Source of the DNA: Rhodamnia argentea
Lineage: Eukaryota > Streptophyta > Magnoliopsida > Myrtales > Myrtaceae
DNA length: 64,000 bases
Direction: 5' to 3'
NCBI RefSeq assembly: GCF_020921035.1
Contig: NC_063150.1
Span: 36,999,826 to 37,063,825 of the forward strand
Position 1 is the stretch's first letter, and every line of letters starts with the position of its first letter. The notes under the pieces were generated by a model that made no database searches, was not told the origin of the DNA, and saw only the letters and a program-made list of their open reading frames with translations. The translations under genes and the position numbers were made by a program. Of the stretch, positions 1 to 12,112 are shown piece after piece.

Positions 1-1605
1 ACCCAATTAAATTATCTAAACATGGTAAGCATCTTATTCTACAGGGGCTTAGATACCTATAATAAGTACATCACTCACTTTCCTCTCGACTTGCAGAGTT
101 TCCAGATAGTCTTTTTGTGCCTTATGGTTCATTATTGCACTCGCTCTATATGAGCTTCCTTTGTGTTCCACTTCAGCAAAGTATGCATGACACGCACTAT
201 TTCGCTGAAATTGAAGAGAATTGGATAAGCACACATTACATGAGTGCCTCTTCTTATAACACTGTAGGGAGTTGTATAGTTGATAAGGATATGGAACAAG
301 AAGAAGTTAGAGATTTCTTTCCTGCATAAAGTACTGGAGAGCGGACGTTATGACATCGTGAATGATCGGAAGCATTTGCCACAAATTGAGGAAATTCAAA
401 AGAGGTGGAGGATAATAATGCACTCTTCATGTAACATAAAGTACTTGCACTCTTTCAGATGCCATTCTTTGTCCTATTCAACTTGATTCTACCTGCACTA
501 CCATTCCCTGTTTTCTTCTATTATGATATCTTCATTTTTCTTTTATTCTTTTTTTTGGCTGGGTCTCCTTCATTGTCTCCCAGTTTCTGTGTCAGCCTTG
601 CGCGATTCCTTAGCAAACACTTATCTGCGAGAAAAAAGAGCTACTATTGTTCCGTAATCCAGCTACCATACTACTCCACATTTTAATCCATTCTTCTTCT
701 AGATTTTAATTTGTACTTACTAAGATTGTAAGGGGTAATTACAAGCTAGAAAAGGGAGTGGAAGGAAAAGACAGTTCCACTCCACATATCTCTCATGGCG
801 TTCCTATTAAGGATCTGCCCGCAGGACCACGTTAATTGGAGAACCTTGCCGGGAGTAGATCAACCAGAATCTGACTGAAGTGAAGCAAATACGCGCAACT
901 AGTCAACTGTTTCTGCTATTTGGACAGTGCGGCACAGTTCTCGTTTGAGCTTTTCTAAGTTGAGGATCAATTAAGCTTTTACGCCCCCAAACACTCAACA
1001 TTTACAACATGGACATTCACCATGTGGAAGGCTCCTAGCATGCATAGTGCATCCTGGTGCTGTGAAATGACGACAGTTAGCATTATGGAACTATGGCCTC
1101 CAATAGCCCTTGAGTTTTAAGTATGATGCTGATGCAACAAGGACTAGGGTTGGGGTGTAGTGGGCTTGTGAAACCCAAGTCTCATATGGGATGTGAAAGA
1201 GGATACTGGAAGATACTTAAGGAGAGACCCACCAGCTCCCGAAACACATCACTTGCATACTTATTTTGAGAGCTTATGAGTCATTTCGTTACTGCTTACA
1301 TGGTTATGAGGACTGTCAAATATAGTCGCAACTACATGCCAGAGTTTCTTGTTTGTCCCCTTTTCATGCAATGATGGCGTTCTGCTGTAATTTGCTGCTG
1401 GACTTCTTTGGAATGATTGGGTAAAGAATCAGGGGACACTGGGTGAAGCATTTAGTTCATTATCTGTCCCTTGATGTTAAGCATATTAATTCTGTTAGTG
1501 GCCCCTTATGATTAATCATTATTTTGGTTAGTAGTTATGCTCCCAAGACATTGAATTTAATTTTTCATGGCCATTTAATCTAACACCCCTTTCAAATGGT
1601 TGCAG
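1..1605. other. Probable intron of the NIPA gene, no exon recognised
   Basis: This stretch is AT-rich with scattered stops in all frames. It ends in a good branch/acceptor region (TGGTTGCAG) before the exon at 1606, so it is at least partly intronic. None of the short open frames here resembles the NIPA membrane segments expected upstream. Confidence 0.5.
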
Positions 1606-3064
1606 GCATTGGATATATTCAACACTGCTGTTGTTTCACCTATCTATTACGCCATGTTTACATCTTTTACAATTTTAGCCAGTGCAATTATGTTCCAGGT
1701 AGTTCAATAAAGACTCTCTCTTACACTTAGTCTCTCCCACACACACCCACTAGCTCGTGGGCGCGCGCCCCCGGAGAGATTTGACTTCAAAATGAGGCGT
1801 ATACTTATGCAGGATTATTCTGGTCAAAGTGCCAGCAGCATAGCATCAGAGCTTTGTGGATTGATTACTGTGCTATCTGGAACCGCTGTATTGCATAGTA
1901 CAAGAGAAATGGATCCTCCTCTAATTACAGGTACTTTTCTCAAGTGTATTTATATGCGAGGAAAAACTTTGGGTGTAAAGTATTGAAAAGCCGCCAACCA
2001 TCCAGAATGCGTTATTATGGCCTCAGAAATGAGTAAGCCTTTACTAGATGGTCTGGGTAGATGTCCATGGAAGCTATGTTTGCTAAATGGATAAGGGACA
2101 TGTTGGATAGCGGTTTACAGACATGGTTAGAAATAAATGTATTGGAGGAGCAGTTTGGGTGACCCCAATTGAGGATAAAGATAAGAGAAGCTTGTGTAAA
2201 TTGGCTTTGACAGATGTAATGGCAGCCTTAGATGCTTTCAATTACGAACATCTGCATGTATGATGCAGGTGGATCCTGCAGATTAAAAGGATTCAGGAAA
2301 GATCTTTGAGTATTTGGATATGAGTGAAGATTCGATATGTAGAGTTAAATAGCATACTAGCATCCACGTGGTATGGTTAGGGACGATGACCAAGTCTTAG
2401 TTTTGGTAAATCAGTGGGCATATTCACCACTAGTTTAAATTAATTTTCTGCAAAATGGTACAGGAGGCCAGAGCTCTATATAGTAAGATACTGTGAGAGA
2501 ACTGTAATTTTCCTATTTGTTCCCAAAATCATGAGTCAAAGAAAGGTATATTTGTTCCAAGAAAGGTGGGTATATATAGCAGTATGATCAATACCAGGGG
2601 GTGAGAAGTGGGGGCTAGGCTTTTTTGCCATGAAGACCTCATACCCAAGACAATTATGATCATGGGACAATAATTGACATTGAATCTCATGCAAAAATAA
2701 TCACAGATCGAGGTTCAGTATAGGCGATTCAGCATTTATAAGTTGTAAGGGCATATGATGCCCTCACGGCATAATGGGGTAGCCTGAGATGTGTCATGGA
2801 TTTATTATAGAAAGACGTGTGGTGGGCGTATTGATTTGTTGAGCAATTGATTTAATACTAAAGATACCTTTCCCTCTTTTGCCTACAGTTTTTTATACAA
2901 TTACTCTGATAACTTATCTGAAATGTTGTGCAGATTTATATACACCACTATCACCGAAAGTATCATGGTACCTCCCGGGCAATGGAGAAGTGTGGAAACA
3001 GAAGGATGAAGACGGATCATTTCCTAGTTTTGTTACAATTTTGCGTCAAGACTATTTCAAATAA
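1606..3064 (+). CDS. NIPA-family magnesium transporter, C-terminal exons (5' partial)
   Basis: Three exons join in frame: 1606-1698, 1813-1930 and 2934-3064 (TAA). All four introns borders inside are GT-AG. The first exon reads ALDIFNTAVVSPIYYAMFTS and onward, the penultimate membrane segment typical of plant NIPA/DUF803 magnesium transporters. The second gives a further membrane helix (ELCGLITVLSGTAVLH). The third is the hydrophilic tail ending in FVTILRQDYFK. NIPA proteins have about nine membrane segments and act at the plasma membrane or endosomes; only the last two or so are present here. I could not find the exon that should precede 1606 in bases 1-1605, so the intron there must be at least 1.6 kb and the rest of the gene lies outside. 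Family assignment rests on remembered consensus, and the paralogue number is not decidable. An ORF that runs through the first GT into the intron after 1930 is a read-through, not a gene end. Confidence 0.85.
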
Positions 3065-3649
3065 GTCGTGTGTGCTTGCAGGTGACATATTTTTAAAGAT
3101 GTTGCCAAATCTCACCGACATAGAGTAAAAGGCAAGCAAACCAGATCATGGGGAACTCCACTCTAGCAATTTCTAGATCTTTAAATTACCTGTGTAGCTG
3201 ATCTGAATGTGCGAGTGCGATGACGATAGGAGATCCATTTCCCATTGTCCTAAGGTTATTCAATACCTATTGTTGGGCTTCTCAAAATTTTGGTTCTGGG
3301 GCAATAATGGTGCACATGGCTTTGATTCTGTAGGCGAGCTAACCCGTGTAATTTAATTTATTTGATATTGAATGATGCATGTATATTCATGTCCTTAATT
3401 CTTTTTCTAGTGAGATGCAGATTCTGCAATTATTCAGTCCCTCTGTATAGACACTTAGAAAACACTATAATGCAGGTTCTTTTGTACACGACTGGGTGGC
3501 ACTTGATCAGAAGAGAGAAATTCTAACATGTCGGAGATGCTTTTGCTCGTTTTCTCTAGTGTTGCTATCCCCTTTTAATCGCCGGTGACAAGCAAGAGAA
3601 CAGATACATCTTCTGCTTTGTTCCTTTTTGGGCTACTTCGCAGAGATTT
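3065..3649. other. 3' flank of the NIPA gene
   Basis: Non-coding sequence following the TAA stop. It presumably contains the 3' UTR and poly(A) site. No further gene, RNA gene or repeat boundary is recognised. Confidence 0.4.
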
Positions 3650-4310
3650 TTTCAAATAAGCATTTGAAGTATCATTATTTTTTAAAATAATGTCATGAAG
3701 TGGATTTTATTTCAAATAAAGGCCTAAAGTGCTCTCATTTTTTCAAATAAGGGCTCCAAAAAGCCCTTGCCCTTAAGGGTATTATTGTCATTTATCTTTT
3801 TATCTTTTTTTTTTCCTTTTCGCGGTGGCCGGTCTTAGGCGATAGTTGGCCACCGGCAATGCCTGGAGAGAGCCGGGTGAGGGCCCTCGCCAGATTTGGG
3901 GGAGAGTTGCCTTGTTCGCCGCGAGAACCTGGGCAAGGCAATTCTTGCCAATAGTCGGCAAAATCGAATTCTTCCGCTGACTCCATGCAAAGAAGAAATA
4001 AAAGATTAGAACTTAAAAAAAAGAAAAAAGAAAAAAAAGAGGCCCTAGGTCCTCCTCCTGTAATTTTTTTTTTATAACTTTTAGCTTTTTAAATTTTTAT
4101 TATAATTTAACCAAAATTCATGTTAACATTATTTTTTGACGAAAATGTCCTTGATCGGCCGGAATATTCAGCGGGTAGGCGAGATCGGGCCCTTATTTGA
4201 AATCATCGTGGCCACTTTTAGGTCTTTATTTAAAATAAAATTCACTGTGGGTTTTTATTTGAAAAAATAATGAGACCTCGTATCATTGGAATCTTTCCAA
4301 TTTTTTTTTT
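3650..4310. mobile_element. Non-autonomous DNA element with long subterminal inverted repeats (copy 1)
   Basis: The left part (about 3651-3770) and the reverse complement of the right part (about 4192-4290) match through a chain of shared words: TCATTATTTTTT, TCAAATAA, GTGGATTTTATTTCAAATAAAGGCC against GTGAATTTTATTTTAAATAAAGACC. The core (3820-4180) is GC-richer and codes for nothing convincing. A related copy lies at 41840-42290. Large imperfect inverted repeats made of CAAATAAGG-like units are typical of Mutator-like or other MITE families in plants. The class is not certain because I could not fix the exact ends or a target duplication. Confidence 0.55.
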
Positions 4311-5039
4311 TTTTTTTTTTAAAGTTTTGATGCATCATCACACGTTAACACGAGGGGGCATCAGCTTTTGTCCCTCATGAACCCATTTTCTACGCAAGAC
4401 GACAAACACGATTCCAAGATGGTGGGTGGCAAAGTGGGTGGAAAGAAGCAGCTGCGCCCGGCGGTCAAACGTAGAATTTTATGGACAAGTCCTCTTTTAA
4501 TTAAATTGGATGGTCGGAATGCTGAATCGCCTTTTACTAATTAACAGTGGTAGACGATGATGAGAGACGTACCGTTGCATTACAGACTTGGGACTCCAAT
4601 TCATCTTACGAGAGAGAATTTATTTTATAGCATTTAAAAGAATTTCCAACTCGACAAAGGGAGTCGATTTTTTTTTTTTTTAACAGTGTTAATGTGTCCT
4701 TGCCAAATTCCACCATCGGAATAGATTCAGGGGCCAACGATGAATCATTTTAAAATAAACAAGGACAACTTCGGACCAAAACTGAGTAGAGGGATTGAGC
4801 GCACCATCACAACAAAATAAAGAATAAACGCAAGAAAGAAAAATCAAGACATAATTAACTTGGTTTTGGATGGTGAGAATGAGGATTTGGGAAATTGGAG
4901 TCTCTGGGACAAGGAAAAGAATCTCGTCCTCTGCAAACTTGGGCGTTGTTTTCTAGTCGGAAAGGCTACAAAAGACGAGCACGAGAGTCCCAATCAACAA
5001 CCCCCCGACGTTGGCCTCTACCGTCAAATTGGTCACTTT

Positions 5040-5044
<5 letters not shown>
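4311..5044. other. Intergenic, nothing recognised
   Basis: Contains a poly(T) run near 4299-4320 and another near 4669-4681, and AT-rich sequence. No reading frame has family resemblance. Confidence 0.4.

Positions 5045-5084
<40 letters not shown>
5045..5084. repeat. (GA)n microsatellite
   Basis: About 20 GA units in uninterrupted array, about 1.2 kb upstream of the ammonium transporter start. The charged and serine/leucine-rich ORFs over it on both strands are artefacts of the dinucleotide repeat. Confidence 0.95.
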
Positions 5085-5088
<4 letters not shown>

Positions 5089-6257
5089 AAAAAAAGGCCT
5101 AAACAACGAAACGGTACCATCCAACCGAACAGACAGCACGGATACGATCCAACCCGTACGTAACGTGTATGGATGGAAGCACCAATTTCATGCATCCTTC
5201 TACCTTTTCTGCCTCCTCTCTCCAATACCCATCTTCAATTTGGCCCCCCACCCCCTTCCTTTCTGAATTTCTTCTTTCTTCTTCTTCCATTCTCTTTTTG
5301 GCCATTTGGGAAAATGGCGAGCGGATTTTAATGATGGAGTTTTTGAGTTGAGACACGTCCGGTTTACGTGGGGGCCAATGTGATGGGCTCGATAGCGAGG
5401 CCCTGGCGTTCGTACTCGTAAGTCATGTGGACATGCCATCTCTTGCTTTTGGCTTTTTCTTTATTGCATAGAAAAGTTTAGGAGGAAGGAGACTCGACCC
5501 CATCATGCCAAGTCCGAGGCATACAATGGTAAATTAACAGAATTTGCTTACTTAATGGGATTGTCGATGGAGGGATAATTTCGATTCTCAGGGTAAGAGT
5601 ACGAGGATCACCGAAGCGATTTTACCTCGACAATTTCGACGTCATCCAAATGAGATCATCCCAGGTGTAGAGGAGGAGGATAATAGGAAAAGATGCTAGT
5701 TGAAAAAAGCAGTTACGACCGCACAATCTTCCATGGTTTTGATTGAATAGAGACAAGTCTTCGATTAATATTTCGGAGTCAACCTAATATCATGTGAAAG
5801 TGATTAAAGAGGTCACTCTCAATCACCGCAAATCGCGGCAACTTCAAATTTTGCCCATTAAAACTTCCTTATACTTCGTATCCGTTACACCCGAAATTGT
5901 CGGGAATCCCACCTATCATAACATGGGGATCCTTAAAATGTACGATTTATGATGGCAGGAGGGAGGAAGGATTTGCAGGCATTAATGGTGGGTCCTACGT
6001 ATATTTCCCCGTTTCCACCATGGGAGGACCTTTGACTTAGCTGTAATATTATATTAGGGATTTGTGGCAAGAAACGTGGCCAGCATGCAGCGCTGTACAA
6101 GGGCAGAATATTCAAACGCTCTCCCCCAGATTTTTTAAAAGAAGAAGAAGAAGAAGACGAGAGATTCTGAATCCACACTTGTCTAATTCAGTGGTGCCAG
6201 CCGGGCTTCCCCTTCTCCCCCGCGGAATCTTCAGCGTACATAGTCAAAGATTTGATT
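5085..6257. other. Upstream region of the ammonium transporter gene
   Basis: No coding feature is recognised. The last 200 bases hold CT/GAA-rich sequence and the probable 5' UTR. No confident TATA box was assigned. Confidence 0.4.
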
Positions 6258-8377
6258 ATGGCCGCCGCCGCTCCTCCGCCGAACCCTGTTCCGGTCGCCT
6301 ACCAGGCCTTCACGTCGTCCGCCGTGCCCGACTGGCTCAACAAGGGCGACAACGCATGGCAGATGGTGTCCGCCACGCTCGTCGGCCTCCAGAGCGTGCC
6401 GGGCCTCGTCATCCTCTACGGCAGCGTCGTCAAGAAGAAGTGGGCGGTCAACTCCGCCTTCATGGCCCTCTACGCCTTCGCCGCCGTCGTCCTCTGCTGG
6501 GTCACCTGGGCCTACAAGATGTCCTTCGGCGACAAGCTCCTTCCCTTCTGGGGCAAGGCCGGCCCCGCCCTCGGCCAGAAGTTCCTCATCAAGCAGGCTG
6601 TCTTGCCCGAGACCACCCACTACCACAAGAACGGCACGCTCGAGACCGCCACCATCGCTCCCTTCTTCCCCATGGCCTCCATGGTGTGGTTCCAATGCGT
6701 GTTCGCCGCCATCACGCTCATCCTCCTCGCCGGGTCCGTGCTCGGGAGGATGAACATTAAGGCGTGGATGACGTTCGTCCCGCTCTGGCTGACCTTCTCT
6801 TACACGGTGGGCGCCTTCAGCTTGTGGGGCGGCGGCTTCTTGTTCCACTGGGGCGTCATGGACTACTCCGGCGGCTACGTCATCCACCTCTCCTCCGGCA
6901 TCGCCGGCTTGACCACCGCTTACTGGGTACTTCCCCAAATTATTATTATTATTATTATTTTTTTTTTTTTTGCCTTCTTCGTGCACAGTGCGAGAGAGTT
7001 GAATTTGGCTCGATGGTCTTTAGTGGAGCAGCGATTCTAGAAAGTCAGTTTGAACGTGCACACACACATTCAGAATCATCTTTTTGACTTGTATGGCAAT
7101 AATCAACAATTTCATTTTTGACATTCGTAGCTCGGTGCCCAATTAACTTAAGGAATGCTTAGCTGTTTGCTCACAAATTCAACGTTTGCGTGCACATAAA
7201 ATCGTATTCTCTAGACACCGATTGTTATTTTTCTTTTTTACGCGAAATGATGTTATTTTATACATGTAGGTCGGACCGAGATCGACCAAGGATAGGGAGA
7301 GATTCCCTCCGAACAACGTGCTGTTGATGTTGGCGGGGGCAGGACTGTTGTGGATGGGGTGGGCGGGGTTCAATGGGGGAGACCCGTACACGGCGAACAT
7401 CGACTCGTCCATGGCCGTTCTCAACACCAACATATGCGCAGCGACCAGCCTCCTGGTGTGGACGTGGCTCGATGTCATCTTCTTCAAGAAGCCATCCGTC
7501 ATCGGAGCCGTCCAGGGCATGATCACCGGCCTCGTCTGCATCACCCCGGCCGCAGGTACGCCGAACTCAATTGGCCGTGGACACCTTTACGTTCACATTA
7601 ATGTTCATAGTCAGCGAAGTCTCGTTAAGATAAGTATGTGGAGATATCGATCATTCGATGACTCCGTGACTTTTACTAGTCGACTTTTGTGGTGGGAGCG
7701 ATGGTCACGAGATAAGCCCCACCGCAACCACCTTCGAATGGCTAACCTCCATCATTTAATGCTGCGATTTTCAGGAGCTTGTTAAGGTTTCGAGAGAAAG
7801 CGAAATGGGACAATTTTGACTTGTTGACTTTTCCACATCTCTCTCTCTCTCCGTAGGTCTCGTCCAAGGATGGGCGGCCATAATAATGGGGATCCTGTCG
7901 GGAAGCGTCCCGTGGTTCACCATGATGATCGTGCACAAGAGGTGGACTTTGCTCCAGAAGATCGACGACACCCTCGGGGTCTTCCACACCCACGCCGTGG
8001 CTGGCTACCTCGGCGGCATCCTCACCGGCCTCTTCGCTGAGCCGGAGCTCTGCGCCCTCTTCCTCCCCGTCACCAACTCGCGGGGAGGCGTCTACGGGGG
8101 CTCCGGCGGGGTCCAGGTCCTGAAGCAAATCGTGGGCGGGGCATTCATCATCGGTTGGAACGTGGTGGTCACCTCGGTCCTGTGCGTGGCGATAAGCTGG
8201 GTGATACCGCTGCGGATGCCGGAGGAGCAGCTGCTGATCGGGGACGACGCGGTGCACGGGGAGGAGGCCTACGCATTGTGGGGGGACGGGGAGAAGTACG
8301 ACTCGACCCAGCACGGGATGTTTTCGGACGATACCACGCACCACAAAGCACCTAGTGGCGCGACACAAGTGGTGTAA
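6258..8377 (+). CDS. AMT2: AMT2-type high-affinity ammonium transporter
   Basis: Exons 6258-6926, 7270-7555 and 7857-8377 splice in frame at GT-AG borders to 491 residues, the normal length of plant AMT2/AMT3 proteins. The ATG at 6258 is chosen because the upstream in-frame TTG at 6252 is not a plausible plant start. The protein moves ammonium across the plasma membrane through about 11 helices. Visible family marks are the N-terminal [10 protein letters not shown] segment, [16 protein letters not shown], the ammonium-transporter signature [16 protein letters not shown] carrying the first pore histidine, and THAVAG carrying the second. The cytosolic tail [14 protein letters not shown] has a threonine where plant AMTs have a regulatory phosphosite; that function is inferred. 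AMT2-type tails lack the AMT1 consensus, which supports the subfamily. Coding GC is much higher than in every neighbour. An AATAAA lies at 8411-8416. The antisense ORFs over exon 1 are shadows of this GC-rich frame. Confidence 0.96.
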
Positions 8378-9050
8378 TGTAGCGTATGTGGCGAGATACG
8401 GGGATGGGAGAATAAATAGGCGATTATTTTTTAGCATAGACAGATAAAATAGATGGTGATTTGCGTAAGTCAATGGTTTTATTGACTTTTATTTCGTGGT
8501 TTTAACATAGTTTTGTACATGCGTTCCTTGTTCTAAACGGGGACATTGTCCTTCTGGTTTTAAGAGAACCGAATCGGCCGTTGAGTAAATCGACTGCAAA
8601 AGGATTTGGTAATTGGATGGGCTTTGATCTTCTAGACCCCAAACTTGAATGGGCTAGAGGCCGAAGCTTTACTGCTGGAGCACTTGCTTTTATATTTCTT
8701 TGGGTCTGAAATCTTTTATGCATTTTCGTTTCCATTTATATTGGCAACTCTTATCATTTGAGAATAGAGAGATAGGGGCTTCGAATCCCGGAGTAAGGCG
8801 GGGATTGTGAGGAGAGAACATGGTTTCGCAACCTACATACGGCACATAAATCACACAGTGCGACTTTTATAGTAGAATAGGATATGATAGAACTGGAAAA
8901 AAAAAGTTAAAAAAAAGTTAATTTCCAAAGTAATGTAACGAATTTAGATGAGATGCTTGAATACACGCTCATCTGTTCGAATTCCTTTCTATTTTGTCCT
9001 CATTTGGTTAGAAGGAGAAAGCACCTCCGAGATATGAACGGTGTATCCAT
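8378..9050. other. 3' flank of AMT2
   Basis: Includes the probable poly(A) signal AATAAA at 8411-8416. The rest is AT-rich and has no recognised gene. Confidence 0.4.
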
Positions 9051-10357
9051 AAAAGTGGTAAATGGGTGGGTTGAATTGGGTTTGGGTAGGTCTTAAATGA
9101 GTTTAACTCATATCCATCTATTTAACTCATATTGACCCATATATGTTGCAAACAATTTACATGATTCATACCCAACCTAGATCCAATCCAAACTCATTCA
9201 CACAATTCACCCGAAAAATAGACAAAAAGGCATTTTTAAAAATAAGTTAATGGAAAAAATGAAAATGCATGATTAACTTGATAATCCGACAAAAAGGAAA
9301 TTGATACAGCCTCCGATTGCTCTTGTCGTTGCCCATTACTTTGCTATTCCTTCCCTTGTCGGCGCCCACTCTGCTAGTCGCTGATGTTGCTAGTCCCCTC
9401 GCCTGTTTCTTCGATCTGCACCTGCTGTTTCTATTCTCGATCTTTTTTGTTTAATGTTTTTCCTCGATTGGAAACTTCTCTATCCGGCGTCCGCAGGCGA
9501 TGCCTCATCTCTCTTCTTTTGATTCTGTTTCAGCAAAGCAACGACGACGAGGACGGTGGAGTCGGCGGGGAGAGTGGCCATCGTCGTCGACATCACTGAC
9601 AACGGAGGGGCACCATCAATAGTGGTTCTCTCTCTTGTTCGACAGCATAGTGAGGGTTGAGTATGGTTCCAATATAGAACCAAACTAGTGGAAACATAAT
9701 AAGTTCAAGGTTCTAAGATATGCATGGTAGGTCCTAAGTTTCAAAAATAGAGAATAGGCTCTAGACAAATTTGGAACAAATCTTTGTGTTTTTGTTGTTT
9801 TATGTCTTCATGTAATTCTGTAGAATTCTATGATGTCCAATGATAAGTGTGTAATATGGAATCATTAGTTCGAGCTTCTATTTTTGATGATATCCATGAT
9901 TGAGACTTTTACTATTAGTTATGGTCACTATATTATATTAGCAAATGGTGGTCATTAGAGGCAATAATTCATTTTTTTTATTTAATTAAGAATAAAAATA
10001 GAATTTGGGTAATCGGTTTCACCACATGCAAAGCGGGTTCCAATTTTGAAAAATGGGAAACCGGTTTTGACGGATAGATTTCGGATGGAACTTTGAAAGA
10101 ATTTGAAATTGCTCACTCCTAAACATAGTTTCCCATTTCTTGTATTTTTCTTCTTTTTCATATCTCTTCAACTAAAGATTTTTTTAAGCTTAAATGGGTT
10201 GTAAATAGATTTGTCTTTAGACTCATATCTAGTTGGGCTTTGTTATCGTAAACCCACTTCGACCCATACATTAAGTTTGAAGTGATCCATATATGACTCA
10301 TTTAAACAAATGTAAGTTTTAACATGGATTTATGACCCATTTTGACAGCACTTAGTA
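9051..10357. mobile_element. Possible MITE with degenerate inverted ends, carrying a nested insertion
   Basis: The left end (from AGTGGTAAATGGGTGGGTTG, 9051 on) and the reverse complement of the right end (AGTGCTGTCAAAATGGGTCA, up to about 10357) resemble each other. Both flanks repeat the words AAATGAGT, CCATATATG and GACCCA in inverted order. This fits the common plant hAT-type repeats rich in GACCCA. The ends are diverged and no target duplication could be fixed, so boundaries are approximate. A second element (9652-10121) sits inside it. Confidence 0.4.
9652..10121. mobile_element. hAT-type MITE, GGTTCC family, copy 1
   Basis: The left end has GAGGGTTGAGTATGGTTCC and the right end reads, reversed, as TAGGAGTGAGCAATTTC. 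The flanks AGCATAGT (9644-9651) and AACATAGT (10122-10129) agree at 7 of 8 bases, as expected for an aged hAT target duplication. An internal block near 9826-9862 (TTCTATGATGTCCAATGATAAGTGTG) matches a block near 55981-56012 in the second copy. It encodes nothing. Confidence 0.6.
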
Positions 10358-11099
10358 TCCATTCCATTCGTAGTGCTGCTTTTATCACTTGGTGTAAGAT
10401 GAGACGCGAATAGAAGATTGCCATGTTACCGTGTTTTCACTGATGATGCCGGAGGCGGAAATGGGCGAGAAAAAGTAGACGTGGACCGAGCATAAACGAT
10501 ACGAACGGAGGAACACTTATGGCACGACAACGACTAAATAGGTGATCGGCTAAACTAAGGAACTTCCAAATGTAGATCGATCATCCCAATTACTCGTTGC
10601 TCGTTCTCATTCATGTTTGTTTCCCTCGAATCGATTCATTAACGGGGTTAGGATTATTTGAGCTCATTTATATCGTCAGGAGATTCACAGAGCCCTTACT
10701 TTGGTCCTCTTCATATGCCAGAGAAAAAGTCTCTGTAAATTCGAGGAAATTTGTAGCTGCAAAATTATCCGAAGCAAAATATGAATTAGCATTTGGAAGA
10801 AAGAAGAAGACAAGTGTCGGTTGGTAGTTGGGGTTTTTTTTTTTTTTTTTTTGTAACAGTCAAACGGATGGGGTGTGTACCTAGGATTCCCCGAAAGGGA
10901 TTCAGAATCAAAATGTGACCCAAACCCAATCAACTGTTTTTTTTTTTTGGCTTCGCGAAAATTAGAAGAAAGGCAAAAACGACGGCGTCGTTGGCGTTTC
11001 CAGGAGCGACGTCTGCCGTTGCTAACGTTCGAGCCAACACTTGTCATTTCCACAAACATAACGCGACCAGGAGTCCACCACCCGCTCGCGCCCTCCACA
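10358..11099. other. Upstream region of the SWIB/Plus-3/GYF gene
   Basis: Intergenic sequence with a long T tract (about 10836-10852) and a second one near 10938. It ends where the probable 5' UTR of the next gene begins. Confidence 0.35.
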
Positions 11100-11279
11100 C
11101 CACTCCGATAGAGGCAGAGAGAGAGCGAGGAGAGAGAGAGAGAGCGCGCGCGTTTCTCTCTCCTCGCGGGTCTCCTCCTCCTCCTCCTCCTCCTCCTCTT
11201 CTTCTTCTTTTATTCCTTGGGTCGCGCCAGTGACTGAGCGAGCCGTGATCGACGCCTTCCTCTCGAGTCGGACTCTCAG
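11100..11279 (+). other. Probable 5' UTR exon of the SWIB gene with GA and CTC repeats
   Basis: GA-rich tract about 11109-11145 and (CTC)n about 11169-11200 are followed by a strong donor, CTCTCAG/GTAAAT at 11280. The matching acceptor is GCAG ending at 12004, giving a 725-base leader intron. The transcript start was not located. Confidence 0.5.
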
Positions 11280-12112
11280 GTAAATTGCATTCGCCTGTCC
11301 CGCAGTTCTTTTCGACTCCTTGTTCTGTTTTGGTTTCGTTTCGTTTCGTCCGGATTGTAGCCTGGGCTGGGAACAGCTGGAAGTGCCCTTTTTGGACAGT
11401 ACAATCTGCTCCCGCGTAGCGGCTGTCGCTGATGAATTGGTTTCCCTAATTGTCAATTGACGGGATGATACTGACGATGTGGTTGTTGTTGCTCTTGCTG
11501 CATGCCATTCTTTTTCTTTTTTCCCCTCTTTTAGGCACAACCTACGATATTTTCCTTTCCCTCCTTCCTTTGTTCCTTCCATTTCGATTATCTTTCGGCT
11601 GCTGCATCTTTTCTCCCCTTGTTTTTCAAGGTGGCATCCCCCTGACGAATGCGTGATCTTTTGATATTGGAATTGGGAAATCTGTAGCTGTTTTTCGGTA
11701 CTGCCAGCCTGCGTTTTATGTACGACTATGTTGTAGCATGTGAATTGACAAGCATCCCAGGGCATACCGGTTGATTCTTTTTTCTTTTTCGCTTGGCCAT
11801 TCTCCATCAAATTTTTTTTTCCTTTTTGCTATTTTCACTGCTTGGTCCTTTTCTAGGGCACATGACAATTTTTATCTGTTTTGTTCATTGTTTTCTGTAG
11901 ATAGAGGTCTTGAGGTTGCAGGTGTCTCGGTTATTCTATACGTTGCGTTGTTTGTCTTGTTCGCCCCCGTGTTACATTGTTTGACAAGCTCAACCCTTTT
12001 GCAGGGATTGATATAAGTTGGTTTACTATTGAGCGTGAAACGAAATTCTTCTTTGGAGAGGGTAATGGTGAGCGTAGAAATGTGACCCTTTGAATTCAAT
12101 TACACCTTGAGG

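Noticed and set aside
1145..1260. Possible LTR-like segment in the NIPA intron (GGGTTGGGGTGTAGTGGGC)
   Set aside because: Words recall plant terminal repeats, but no second copy, primer site or target duplication was found.
4860..5356. Plus and minus frames over the GA microsatellite
   Set aside because: RE/SL dipeptide runs come from the dinucleotide repeat.
6062..6986. Long overlapping frames on both strands over AMT2 exon 1
   Set aside because: They arise because GC-rich codons of the real gene remove stops in other frames. Their proteins are arginine, histidine or glycine rich without family resemblance.
7742..8473. Minus-strand 243-codon frame over AMT2 exon 3
   Set aside because: It is antisense to a well-conserved transporter exon and is explained by its GC-rich third positions.
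8779..8795. GGGCTTCGAATCCCGG, resembling a tRNA B box
   Set aside because: No acceptor stem, anticodon stem or A box could be placed around it, so no tRNA is called.
11022..11810. Minus-strand 262-codon frame over the SWIB leader
   Set aside because: It is driven by GA/CTC repeats (runs of E, R and K). No domain is recognisable.
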